Made by a program: the position numbers and the translations under genes. Below are positions 1 through 6,889 of a stretch of DNA of 15,786 bases, one piece after another. The stretch is taken from assembly GCA_035299065.1 (NCBI GenBank), contig DATGXI010000125.1, positions 1 to 15,786 on the forward strand. Direction: 5' to 3'. Positions within the stretch are counted from its first letter, which is position 1, and each line of letters starts with the position of its first letter. Origin of the DNA: DASPJQ01 sp035299065. GTDB taxonomy: Bacteria > Bacteroidota > Bacteroidia > Flavobacteriales_D > UBA2798. A model generated the notes under the pieces. That model worked only from the letters and a program-made list of their open reading frames with translations. It ran no database searches and was not told the DNA's origin.

Positions 1-237
1 GACGAACCATCCATTGGGCGCGTATCATCAGCCAAAAGCCACCGCATGGAAGGTGTTGGTTTTAAGCTTATGCAGGAAGCCATGAAGGCCTGCGATACGC
101 TTTGGCCGGGACAGTCCGTGGTCATTTCCGCCCAATCCTACCTCGAAAAATTCTACATGAAATTCGGTTTTGAAACCATTAGTAAGCCTTACCTCGAGGA
201 TGATATACCGCACATAAAAATGAAGTGTAAAAAATAA
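1..237 (+). CDS. ElaA-family GNAT N-acetyltransferase (3' part only)
   Basis: The reading frame is open from the first base to a TAA at 235-237, giving 78 residues. The 5' part lies outside the window. The visible part matches the C-terminal half of the ElaA branch of GNAT acetyltransferases: IGRV, then an alpha-3 helix segment (VGFKLMQEAMKAC), a strand and helix ending in SAQSYLEKFYMKFGF, and the family-typical ending YLEDDIPHIKM. GNAT proteins transfer acetyl from acetyl-CoA to an amine; the substrate of ElaA proteins is not established. The acetyl-CoA loop, normally (R/Q)xxGxG/A, appears here as SHRMEGVGF. It precedes the peptidase promoter by only a few bases, so it is probably a separate upstream unit. 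Family call is firm; the cellular role is unknown. Confidence 0.85.
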   Translation, partial: DEPSIGRVSSAKSHRMEGVGFKLMQEAMKACDTLWPGQSVVISAQSYLEKFYMKFGFETISKPYLEDDIPHIKMKCKK

Positions 238-248
238 GGGATTTTAGC

Positions 249-256
249 TAACTTTG
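249..256 (+). promoter_or_regulatory. Candidate -7 promoter element of the M13 peptidase gene
   Basis: TAACTTTG fits the Bacteroidota -7 consensus TAnnTTTG exactly and ends 25 bases before the ATG at 282. No clear TTTG -33 element is seen at the expected spacing, so only the -7 part is supported. Confidence 0.5.
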
Positions 257-281
257 GCTTAATACTTTATTTTTTACAACA

Positions 282-2399
282 ATGAAAAAAGCAGTCTTAA
301 TTACAGGGACCCTTGCAGGGATTTTAACCTTACCGGTTAACCTGGTAAAAGCAGGAGTTAATCCTGAATCATCAAGCCAATCATCGGCCATAATCCACGG
401 CATACACAGTGCGAACCCCGGCTTTACCTATGAGGCCAATGCAAAAACAGTAGATTTCCAGGACATGGACCCATCGGTTGACCCATCGGTTGACTTTTTT
501 GATTTCGTAAACGGTAAATGGATAAAAAATACGGCCATACCTGCCAGCGAGGCAAGCTGGGGCAAGTTCAATATTTTATCAGATAACAACAACAAAGTAT
601 TGCGCAACATTGTTGAATCAACTGCCAAACAAAAAAATGAAAAGGGCAGCGTAAACCAATTGATTGGTGATTTTTATTTTACGCTAATGGATTCAGTAAA
701 ACGTGAAAAGGACGGCATAAAACCCATACAGGCCGAACTTGCCGCGATTGATGCCCTAAAGGATAAAAAAGACCTTGCCAAATACCTGGCCCACATTCAC
801 CGTTTTGGAATGCCTGGTTTTTTTGGAACCCAGGTTGAACAGGACATGAAAGACAACACCAAAATGATGTTGTACTTTGGCCAGGGCGGTTTTAGTTTAC
901 CGTCAAATGAATACTACACAAAAAAAGATACGGCTTCAGAAGAAATAAAAAAAGCATACAGGGCCCATTTAAAAACCATGTTTGGGTTTTTGGGTAAAAA
1001 AGCCGGTGATGCTGAAAAAGCAGCCATGGATGTATATGGTATTGAAAGTATGTTGGCCGACTCCAGTGCAACGCCTTTGGAGGAACGCGATATACAGGCG
1101 CAATACAACAAAATGACCTGGGATGCTTTCAAAAAAATGTCACCCTCGTTCAACTGGGATGTGTATTCAACAACCATTGGTTTGACCGCTCCAGCTGCCG
1201 AAGTAATTGTAACGGTGCCAAAAGCATTCCGCGGTCTTGAAAATATTCTGGCTAAAAAAACATTGCCTGAAATTAAGAACTATTTAAAGTGGCAGGTGTT
1301 TTTGGCAAATTCACAAAAACTTTCGCTTACCATTGAAAAAGAGCAATTCAAATTTTTTGGAACAACCTTACGTGGCGCAAAACAAATGAAACCGCTTTGG
1401 AAACGCGCCCTGGGTGTTATTGGTGGTTCGGCTGCCAATGAAGCATTGGGCCATGCATTTGTTGACAAAACATTTAGCCCTGAAGCAAAAAAACGGGTGA
1501 ATGAAATGGTGGACAATATTTTTATTGCATTCAAACAACGTTTGGATACACTGGAATGGATGAGTCCGGATACACGTAAAAAAGCCCATGAAAAACTGGG
1601 ATCCTTTATTCGTAAACTGGGTTATCCCGATAAATGGACCGACTATTCAAAACTGAATATTTCACGCGCATCACTGGTGCAAAATGCCTGGAACTGCAAT
1701 GAGTTTGATCATTTACAAAACCTGGCAAAATTAAATGCGGCAATTGATAAGGGTGAATGGCAAATGCCTCCGCACATTGTAAATGCGTATTACAATCCAT
1801 TGTGGAATGAAATTGTTTTCCCAGCGGGAATTATGCAGCCACCATTTTTTGATGTAACCAAAGAGGATGCGGTAAATTATGCACGCATGGGTGCTGTAAT
1901 AGGTCATGAACTTACACATGGATTTGATGACCAGGGAGCGCAATTTGATGCCTCTGGTAACCTGGCCAATTGGTGGTTGCCTGAAGATTTGAAGAACTTT
2001 GAATCGCGTACACAAAAATTAATTGATTGTTTTAATTCATATGAGGCCTTGCCTGGCATTTACGTGAACGGTGCGCTGACTATTGGTGAAAACATTGCCG
2101 ACCTTGGCGGATTAAAAATTGCGTATTACGCCTACCAGCATTCGTTAAAAGGTAAAACGCGTGAAACAATTAACGGGTTTTCACCTGAGCAACGTTTCTT
2201 TATAGCATACGGCCAAATATGGTGTACAAAGTATACTGAAAAAGCGTTGAAGAACCAGATTTACACAAACGTGCATGCACCTGGGAAATACCGTGTACTG
2301 GGTCCATTGAGCAACATGAAAGAATTTTTTGCTGCATTTGACATAAAGGAAGGAAGCAAAATGCGCATGCCTGAAGACAAAATGGCTAAAATCTGGTAA
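282..2399 (+). CDS. Exported M13-family zinc metallopeptidase (PepO/neprilysin-like)
   Basis: This 705-residue protein is full length for family M13. An N-terminal signal peptide (MKKAVLITGT then a hydrophobic run) has a plausible cleavage site after VKA at residue 24. The M13 N-terminal motif follows (DPSVDFFDFVNGKW), then the helical domain, and then the catalytic domain. The active site carries NAYYNP, HELTH at about residues 542-546 in VIGHELTHGFDDQG, and the third zinc ligand Glu603 within ENIADLGGL, with Asp607. The C-terminal substrate-binding region has HAPGKYRVLGPLSN and ends KIW; the Cys that often precedes the last residues is absent. M13 enzymes are gluzincins that cleave peptides, usually short ones, outside the cytoplasm. 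Location would be periplasm or cell surface. A 10-base gap to the next gene implies co-transcription. Family assignment is very secure; the substrate cannot be told from sequence. Confidence 0.96.
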   Translation: MKKAVLITGTLAGILTLPVNLVKAGVNPESSSQSSAIIHGIHSANPGFTYEANAKTVDFQDMDPSVDPSVDFFDFVNGKWIKNTAIPASEASWGKFNILSDNNNKVLRNIVESTAKQKNEKGSVNQLIGDFYFTLMDSVKREKDGIKPIQAELAAIDALKDKKDLAKYLAHIHRFGMPGFFGTQVEQDMKDNTKMMLYFGQGGFSLPSNEYYTKKDTASEEIKKAYRAHLKTMFGFLGKKAGDAEKAAMDVYGIESMLADSSATPLEERDIQAQYNKMTWDAFKKMSPSFNWDVYSTTIGLTAPAAEVIVTVPKAFRGLENILAKKTLPEIKNYLKWQVFLANSQKLSLTIEKEQFKFFGTTLRGAKQMKPLWKRALGVIGGSAANEALGHAFVDKTFSPEAKKRVNEMVDNIFIAFKQRLDTLEWMSPDTRKKAHEKLGSFIRKLGYPDKWTDYSKLNISRASLVQNAWNCNEFDHLQNLAKLNAAIDKGEWQMPPHIVNAYYNPLWNEIVFPAGIMQPPFFDVTKEDAVNYARMGAVIGHELTHGFDDQGAQFDASGNLANWWLPEDLKNFESRTQKLIDCFNSYEALPGIYVNGALTIGENIADLGGLKIAYYAYQHSLKGKTRETINGFSPEQRFFIAYGQIWCTKYTEKALKNQIYTNVHAPGKYRVLGPLSNMKEFFAAFDIKEGSKMRMPEDKMAKIW

Positions 2400-2409
2400 C
2401 TCAAAAAAT

Positions 2410-3255
2410 ATGCGGTTAGCCTGCATTCTTTTATTGAACATAGTTGTATTAAACATACACGCACAGGCGCCCGATTCTACATCGGGCGCTGGCGTTTTTG
2501 CGCAGTTGAACGCTGCCAAAGTCATAGTGGAGAAATGGAACAAAGGCATCAATGACCGCAATGCCGATGAGCTAAAAGCGGTTTACGCAAACGAAGTGGC
2601 TTTTTACCTGGTAAAACGCAGCAATGCCGACTGTGTAAAATCAAAAATGACAGCCTTGCAAAAACAACCGGGGTTTAAACAGGAATTAAAAAACATGGAA
2701 ATGTACACCATTGGCGATGATGCCAACATGCACATAATTGCTGAGTTTGTGAAAGTTTGCAGTGAGGTAGGTGGAAAAAAAGAATACGATGCCGTTTTAA
2801 TGCTGGGGCTTGAAGGGAATGCCTGGAAAGTGATAAAGGAAACAGATATCAAAACAGAAGTAAAACAATATAAGTACAAGCCCATAGCCGATTTGCCTGC
2901 CGGGCACTACCGGTTTGAACGGGAGTACTGGAAAGATAACAGGGGCGATAAAGTTTTGGCGCATGATATGATACGTTATGCCTATACGCTGGAAGTGGAA
3001 ATAATAAATGGAGCAGTGGCCGGTAAAATGAGTATTTACAGCGGAGCCATACGTTCAATTACGGTATACCCGATTATAAGCGGATTTGTAAAGGACGGGA
3101 TTCTGCAAATTACCACCGGTTATGAAACCAGCGAAGGCGAGATCAATAAAGACAATCCTGAAACCATGCGTTTTAAAATTGTAAGCAAGAATGAAATAGT
3201 GCTGTTGAATGAAGAAATGCCCTGGTTGTACGGGAAGGTGATGGCTACGCAGTAG
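2410..3255 (+). CDS. Exported protein with NTF2-like (SnoaL/DUF4440-type) domain plus unassigned C-terminal domain
   Basis: This is a 281-residue product with a signal peptide (MRLACILLLNIVVLNIHAQ, probable cut after IHA). Residues about 32-145 have the pattern of the NTF2-like fold used by SnoaL/DUF4440 proteins: an opening helix with VEKWNKGINDRNADELKAVY, then alternating strands and helices ending GNAWKVIKETD. I see no catalytic residues. Residues about 155-281 are beta-rich (GHYRFEREYW, SGAIRSITVYPI, ETMRFKIVSKNEIVLL) and match nothing I recognise. The gene starts 10 bases after the M13 peptidase stop and is probably its operon partner, so an envelope role linked to that peptidase is possible but is inference. 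The first domain call rests on pattern alone. No terminator is evident before the convergent gene that ends at 3298. Confidence 0.75.
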   Translation: MRLACILLLNIVVLNIHAQAPDSTSGAGVFAQLNAAKVIVEKWNKGINDRNADELKAVYANEVAFYLVKRSNADCVKSKMTALQKQPGFKQELKNMEMYTIGDDANMHIIAEFVKVCSEVGGKKEYDAVLMLGLEGNAWKVIKETDIKTEVKQYKYKPIADLPAGHYRFEREYWKDNRGDKVLAHDMIRYAYTLEVEIINGAVAGKMSIYSGAIRSITVYPIISGFVKDGILQITTGYETSEGEINKDNPETMRFKIVSKNEIVLLNEEMPWLYGKVMATQ

Positions 3256-3297
3256 TCATGGTCACAGATTTATTGGTGGTAACCACGCACTACATTG

Positions 3298-4218
3298 TTA
3301 CGTATCATAAATTGGTATCACAACCCTTACCTCGGTTTTACAATTGGTGCAGTCAAAAATGTTTTTCCATTCGGGTTTTAATTCATGTTCACTTCCGCAA
3401 TTATGACAATTTACAGAAGTACGCAAAATAGTTTCGTGCCGGCAGTCTTCACAAATACAACGTACCGCCCCTTTGGCAACCAAAATATGTTTTTTGCAGC
3501 CGCCACAGGTTATGTTTTCACGAACAGGATCGGGCAAATCAACAAATTCATGCAACAGGCCACACTGTTTTAAAAAATCATCGGCATGGGGCTGTTCAAG
3601 CACGGGTACGTATTTTTGGGCCATTTCAGATATGCGCATTTTGCGCTGAAATTCCTCGGGAACTGCTTCGTGAAAAATGCGGTGTGCAGGGTTGTCATAT
3701 TGCACCCTGAAAATACGTTCCTGTATTTTTCGCACTTCGGCAAAATAACGCATGAATGAATCGTATTCAATGTATTCATTGCCGTCTTTATAATAATAAA
3801 GCAATGCCGCGTAAGCTTCGTGCATGGGTTTATAAACCCCTTGCTGGCGCCAGTACATTGTTTCGGTCTCGGCATTGGCTATAGCTTCAATAAACGCATT
3901 GAGTTTTGGGCCTTTTGAAATAGTAGGCGTGAGCAGGGTTGGAAAGGCCTGGTAAAATTTAAAGTGGTATTGGTATTGTGCTTTGCGATAAGCCTCAGTG
4001 TTTTTTTGTTCGCGGTATTCGTTACACACGCGGTCAAGTTCTTCTTTTGCTTCATCCATTTGTTTCATTTTAACCTCGTCAGCGGTCCACGCAGCGTTTG
4101 ATGCCGCATAATCAACGTCAACCAGGTGAAAACAATAGTCGCAAACAATCCAGGGACTTGTGTATGGATTTACTTTTGGAGCACCGCAGTGGTGGCAATT
4201 GAATTTTTTTATGCGCAT
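3298..4218 (-). CDS. Triple zinc-ribbon protein, paralogue A (unnamed family)
   Basis: I do not recognise a named family. The 306-residue product has six CxxC knuckles forming three probable zinc sites: Cys8/11 with Cys26/29 at the N-terminus (FNCHHCGAPKVNP...IVCDYC), then Cys238/241 with Cys256/259, and Cys271/274 with Cys290/293. Between them, residues about 45-225 are charged, aromatic-rich and predicted mostly helical. There is no signal peptide or membrane segment, so it is presumably cytoplasmic. The start is fixed by the conserved MR(I/V)KKF(N/T)CHHCGAPK opening shared with its neighbour at 4401-5318. The two align without gaps at about 45 percent identity by my hand count, with all 12 cysteines at identical positions. 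Multiple zinc ribbons often mediate protein or nucleic-acid contacts, but no function is assigned. Confidence 0.9.
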   Translation of the reverse strand: MRIKKFNCHHCGAPKVNPYTSPWIVCDYCFHLVDVDYAASNAAWTADEVKMKQMDEAKEELDRVCNEYREQKNTEAYRKAQYQYHFKFYQAFPTLLTPTISKGPKLNAFIEAIANAETETMYWRQQGVYKPMHEAYAALLYYYKDGNEYIEYDSFMRYFAEVRKIQERIFRVQYDNPAHRIFHEAVPEEFQRKMRISEMAQKYVPVLEQPHADDFLKQCGLLHEFVDLPDPVRENITCGGCKKHILVAKGAVRCICEDCRHETILRTSVNCHNCGSEHELKPEWKNIFDCTNCKTEVRVVIPIYDT

Positions 4219-4225
4219 GGTATAG

Positions 4226-4260
4226 TATTGAATAGTGAGACCTGAGTAGTGAGACGTGTG
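4226..4260. repeat. Degenerate heptanucleotide-phased repeat upstream of zinc-ribbon gene A
   Basis: Read on the plus strand the stretch divides into 7-base units TATTGAA, TAGTGAG, ACCTGAG, TAGTGAG, ACGTGTG. TAGTGAGAC occurs twice, exactly 14 bases apart (4233 and 4247). It lies 8 bases from the start codon at 4218, so it would fall in the leader or promoter. The rest of the 182-base gap (4261-4400) is AT-rich and shows nothing else I can name. Confidence 0.5.
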
Positions 4261-4400
4261 TGTTTGAGCATGAAAATTATTAAAAAAACAACAATGAAAT
4301 TAAAGGTGGGTGTGGTTTGATATGTGGTAATCATACATCCTTTAAAGTAAATATTTTTTGAAGGTAGGCCGTTCACGTTGCTGCGAGCCTCAAATTTCAA

Positions 4401-5318
4401 CTACCCAAATAATGGTTCTATAACCCTTAACTCGGTGTTACACGATTTGCAATCAAACACATTTTTCCAGTTTTCGGGAATTTCATTTTCAAACCCACAG
4501 CTATGGCAATGGGTTACTTTGCGAATGGTGTTGTGGGTGCGGCAATGCTCGCATATGGCAACCAATGCACCTTTTGGCACCTGAATTTCCTGTTTGCAAT
4601 CACTGCAGTTTATAGCTTCACGAACAGGATCCTGTATTTCAACATACTCATGCTCGAGGTTATAGGCTTTTAAAAATTTATCGGCATGTTGTTTCTCTAA
4701 ATAGGGTGACCAAACCTGTGCAATTTGCGACAGTTTCATTTTCAGCTGAAATTTTTCAGGCAATACTTCATGCATAATAGTATATGCAGGATTGTCGTAT
4801 ACGGTACGGAATGCCTGTTCCTGTGTTGCCAGGTAGGCTTTAATCATTTTTATGAACGATTCATACGTTACATAACTTTGGCCGTTTTTCTGATAGTATT
4901 CAAGGCTGCTGTAGGCTTTTGTATATTGATCGGCCATTTTTGTATCATCAGCATCCATGGCTTCAACAGCCATGTCGGCCGCAGCTTTAATAAATAAGGC
5001 ATATTTTTCACCTTTTGGAACTGATGGCGGCAAATATTCAGGGTAATGGGTATAATAAAAATCCCAGTAGTCATATTGCTCCTGCCAGTAAGCTTTTTTA
5101 TTTTTCTCTTTTAAATAGCGGGCTGAATTTTTCTCAAATTTTTGTTTTTTAGCCGTGTATTTGGCCGTATGTTCTTCAGAATGGTTCCAAACCTGCAGGC
5201 CAGCTGTATAATCCACATCAATCATGTGCGAGCAGTAATCGCAAACGATGTACGGATTTTTGTACGGGTTTACTTTTGGCGCCCCGCAATGGTGGCAGGT
5301 GAATTTTTTGACGCGCAT
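4401..5318 (-). CDS. Triple zinc-ribbon protein, paralogue B (unnamed family)
   Basis: This 305-residue protein is the tandem paralogue of the gene at 3298-4218. It has the same architecture: Cys8/11 and Cys26/29 at the N-terminus, a helical middle, and Cys238/241, 256/259, 271/274 and 290/293 at the C-terminus. Conservation is strongest in the zinc modules and in a central block (YDNPA..I.HE..PE.FQ.KM, then HAD.FLK and PVRE.I.C). The middle from about 45 to 75 has diverged almost completely. Paralogue A has an additional Cys254 that is Ala here. It lacks any export signal. It is transcribed in the same direction as folE and lies downstream of a probable small RNA. Function is unknown. Gene duplication is seen directly; sub-functionalisation is inference. 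Confidence 0.9.
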   Translation of the reverse strand: MRVKKFTCHHCGAPKVNPYKNPYIVCDYCSHMIDVDYTAGLQVWNHSEEHTAKYTAKKQKFEKNSARYLKEKNKKAYWQEQYDYWDFYYTHYPEYLPPSVPKGEKYALFIKAAADMAVEAMDADDTKMADQYTKAYSSLEYYQKNGQSYVTYESFIKMIKAYLATQEQAFRTVYDNPAYTIMHEVLPEKFQLKMKLSQIAQVWSPYLEKQHADKFLKAYNLEHEYVEIQDPVREAINCSDCKQEIQVPKGALVAICEHCRTHNTIRKVTHCHSCGFENEIPENWKNVFDCKSCNTELRVIEPLFG

Positions 5319-5325
5319 ATCTTAG

Positions 5326-5360
5326 TATTAAGATGTAGGATAATGGTATTTAGTAGCGTA
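5326..5360. repeat. Degenerate heptanucleotide-phased repeat upstream of zinc-ribbon gene B
   Basis: The plus strand reads TATTAAG, ATGTAGG, ATAATGG, TATTTAG, TAGCGTA in consecutive 7-base units. It starts 8 bases from the start codon at 5318, exactly as at the paralogous gene. It is more degenerate than the copies at 4226 and 6250. TATCTTTC on the minus strand (5381-5374) is a 7 of 8 match to the -7 promoter consensus. 5382-5440 holds a T10 run at 5431-5440 and nothing else I can name. Confidence 0.4.
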
Positions 5361-5440
5361 GGTTTAGTGGAGTGAAAGATAATCAATAAAAAAATATGGG
5401 TATGAGTGTACGTGCTTTAACCGGAGATTCTTTTTTTTTT

Positions 5441-5611
5441 ACTGAATAACCCTGCCAGGGGGTGAGGCAAATACCCCGCAGCGGCTTTAAGCTTTTTTAT
5501 GACCTGGTTTTAAGGCGAGGAGTATAGCCGAAGACCCGGCCCGAGGGTACCTGGAAGTTAATGTGTATGCATGAACCTTGCCCGAGGGGGCAGCCCGGTA
5601 ATATTCACAGT
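5441..5611 (-). ncRNA. ssrS: Probable 6S-like regulatory RNA
   Basis: This 171-base non-coding stretch is GC-richer than its flanks. Its ends pair with each other: on the minus strand ACTG...AATA...ACC at the 5' end pairs with GGT-TATT-CAGT at the 3' end. Further in, CTGCC pairs with GGCAG and GGCAA with TTGCC. The minus strand carries, in order, elements resembling E. coli 6S RNA: GGGCTGCCCCCTCGGGC (compare GGGCCAGTCCCCTGAGCC), TTCATGCATACACATTAA (compare the central-bubble strand ATTTCATACCACAAG), and CTCGCCTTAAAACC (compare GAGAAGCCTTAAAACTG). The spacing from the first to the last element is about 81 bases here versus 83 there. 6S RNA binds the housekeeping RNA polymerase holoenzyme. The plus strand lacks these matches. 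No terminator T-run or clear promoter is seen; read-through from folE is possible. The ends are approximate. Confidence 0.5.
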
Positions 5612-5644
5612 TTTGTTCCTGTACTTTGCACTTCTTGATTCTTA

Positions 5645-6232
5645 CTACCTAAGCTTAACACTTACCAGGGAAATAAATTCGGCCCTGGTGGCTTCTTTTA
5701 AAAACTCACCGGTAAATGCCGATGTTGTGGTGAGTGAATTTTGTTTTTGCACACCGCGCATTTGCATGCACAAATGTTGCGCTTCAATTACAACGGCTAC
5801 GCCAAGCGGATTCAATGTATTTTGTATACAATCGCGAATTTCATTGGTCATGCGTTCCTGCACCTGTAACCTGCGTGCAAAAGCATCAACTACACGTGGA
5901 ATTTTACTAAGGCCAACAATGTGCCCATTGGGAATATAGGCAATGTGAACTTTGCCAAAAAAAGGAAGTAAATGATGTTCACACATGCTGTACATATCAA
6001 TGTCCTTTACCAATACCATTTGGCTATAATCTTCCTTGAATTTGGCTGACTTCAGGATTTCTTCAGGAGATTGGTAATAACCTTTGGTCATGAACTGCAT
6101 GGCCTTGGCCATACGTTCAGGTGTTTTTAATAAGCCTTCGCGCGATGGATCTTCACCCAGTAACGAAATAATTTCTTTATAATGTTTGCCGAGCGCCTCG
6201 GTTTCCTGTGGTTGTTCTTTTTCTTTTTTCAT
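5645..6232 (-). CDS. folE: GTP cyclohydrolase I
   Basis: The enzyme converts GTP to 7,8-dihydroneopterin triphosphate, the first step of pterin and folate synthesis and also of queuosine synthesis. The 195 residues match the bacterial family length. Visible signatures are the helical opening with GEDPSREGLLKTPERMAKAM, then SMCEHHLLPFFGKVHIAYIP, GLSKIPRVVDAFARRLQVQE and EAQHLCMQMRGV. Zinc ligands are Cys84, His87 and Cys155, and His86 and His153 are the catalytic-site histidines by alignment to E. coli FolE. The start is the only ATG giving the normal N-terminal helix. It lies next to the pterin synthase gene on the same strand, which catalyses the following step, with a 170-base gap between them. 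That gap (6233-6402) contains a 7-base-phased repeat near the start codon and otherwise only AT-rich sequence. Confidence 0.97.
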   Translation of the reverse strand: MKKEKEQPQETEALGKHYKEIISLLGEDPSREGLLKTPERMAKAMQFMTKGYYQSPEEILKSAKFKEDYSQMVLVKDIDMYSMCEHHLLPFFGKVHIAYIPNGHIVGLSKIPRVVDAFARRLQVQERMTNEIRDCIQNTLNPLGVAVVIEAQHLCMQMRGVQKQNSLTTTSAFTGEFLKEATRAEFISLVSVKLR

Positions 6233-6249
6233 GTTTTAAGCGGACTGCG

Positions 6250-6277
6250 TATTGAGATATAAGTATTGAGATGTATG
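6250..6277. repeat. Heptanucleotide-phased repeat upstream of folE
   Basis: The plus strand reads TATTGAG, ATATAAG, TATTGAG, ATGTATG in consecutive 7-base units. GTATTGAGAT recurs exactly 14 bases apart (6249 and 6263). This is the same pattern and period as at 4226, and lies 18 bases from the folE start codon at 6232. Confidence 0.5.
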
Positions 6278-6402
6278 CGGGATTGAAACGGGGTGTTAAA
6301 GGGTGGACTGTAGGTTCGTTTAAATGGACGTTTTGTTTTTCGTATAGTAGTATATTTTTATCAATTTTTTTAACTGATTAAGTGGAAAAAAACTGCCCGG
6401 GT

Positions 6403-6822
6403 TTACTCGCCCAGGTACTCCACATAGTTATTTTCCGTTTCGTATAATTTTACGCTATGCAGGTCGCCACCTAATTTTTTTATATCATGTACCAATTGGT
6501 GCCAAATGGCAACGGCCACGTTTTCACAACTGGTTTGCACACCTTTTAAAAAATCCACATCCATGTTCAGGTTGCGGTGGTCCAAACGGTCGGTAATTTT
6601 TGTACGGATTAGCGAGCTAAGCTCTTTTAGGTTTATAAAATAACCAGTGTCTTCGCTGGGAATGCCTTTAACGGTAATGTAAATGGTATAATTATGCCCG
6701 TGCCAGTTAGGATTGGCGCATTTGCCAAACATTTCCAGGTTTTTTTCTTGGCTCCAATTCTCGTTCCAGAGTTTATGGGCTGCGTTAAAATGCTCTTTGC
6801 GTGTTATATAAACCAATGCCAT
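6403..6822 (-). CDS. 6-pyruvoyl/6-carboxy-tetrahydropterin synthase (QueD/PTPS family)
   Basis: The 139-residue product acts on 7,8-dihydroneopterin triphosphate, the FolE product. Zinc ligands are His16 (HFNAAHKL), His41 and His43 (WHGHNY). Cys35 is the catalytic cysteine, and LDHRNLN (Asp81/His82) and KLYETENNYVEY complete the active site. The Cys-x5-HGH spacing (CANPNWHGH) is that of animal-type PTPS, which makes 6-pyruvoyl-tetrahydropterin for biopterin. Classical QueD has Cys-x3-HGH. Either queuosine or biopterin synthesis therefore remains possible. The frame is open further upstream, but only to a TTG at 6996 inside the divergent hldD gene; the ATG at 6822 begins with the family-typical short MALVYITRKEHFNAAH. 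A perfect TAnnTTTG lies 7 bases upstream, implying an almost leaderless transcript. Confidence 0.93.
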   Translation of the reverse strand: MALVYITRKEHFNAAHKLWNENWSQEKNLEMFGKCANPNWHGHNYTIYITVKGIPSEDTGYFINLKELSSLIRTKITDRLDHRNLNMDVDFLKGVQTSCENVAVAIWHQLVHDIKKLGGDLHSVKLYETENNYVEYLGE

Positions 6823-6829
6823 ACGGGTG

Positions 6830-6837
6830 CAAATATA
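6830..6837 (-). promoter_or_regulatory. -7 promoter element of the pterin synthase gene
   Basis: On the minus strand this is TATATTTG, a perfect match to TAnnTTTG, with 7 bases to the ATG at 6822. A start site 5 to 7 bases downstream of the element would put the mRNA start at or next to the ATG. It supports 6822 rather than the longer frame. Confidence 0.6.
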
Positions 6838-6872
6838 GAGAAAGTACCGCACGTGGGTATGCAGGATTTTAG

Positions 6873-6880
6873 TACTTTTC
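6873..6880 (+). promoter_or_regulatory. Candidate -7 promoter element of hldD
   Basis: TACTTTTC matches TAnnTTTG at 7 of 8 positions (5 of 6 defined bases) and is 9 bases from the hldD ATG. It sits in the 67-base divergent region shared with the pterin synthase promoter. Confidence 0.35.
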
Positions 6881-6889
6881 AGGCCAATT

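Noticed and set aside
468..491. A perfect 12-base tandem repeat (GACCCATCGGTT twice) in the M13 peptidase gene, giving DPSVDPSVD.
   Set aside because: The second copy aligns with the normal M13 motif (D-x-S-V-x-P-x-x-DFF), so the protein is not lengthened relative to the family; it may be coincidence.
3281..3291. GTGGTAACCAC between the convergent genes as a terminator.
   Set aside because: The loop would be one base and no T-run follows on either strand.
5431..5440. T10 run as terminator for a plus-strand transcript or the 6S-like RNA.
   Set aside because: No stable stem precedes it on the plus strand, and on the minus strand it reads as A residues.
5622..5628. TACTTTG on the plus strand, similar to a -7 element.
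   Set aside because: It has one spacer base instead of two and points into the 3' end of folE with no plus-strand gene downstream; plus-strand frames there are shadows of folE.
5571..5939. A plus-strand open frame of 122 codons.
   Set aside because: It is antisense to the highly conserved folE coding region and to the RNA candidate, with no recognisable protein features.
6233..6402. A possible preQ1 or other pterin-related riboswitch in front of folE.
   Set aside because: I could find no preQ1-type pseudoknot pattern or other riboswitch core; the region is AT-rich with only the heptamer repeat.
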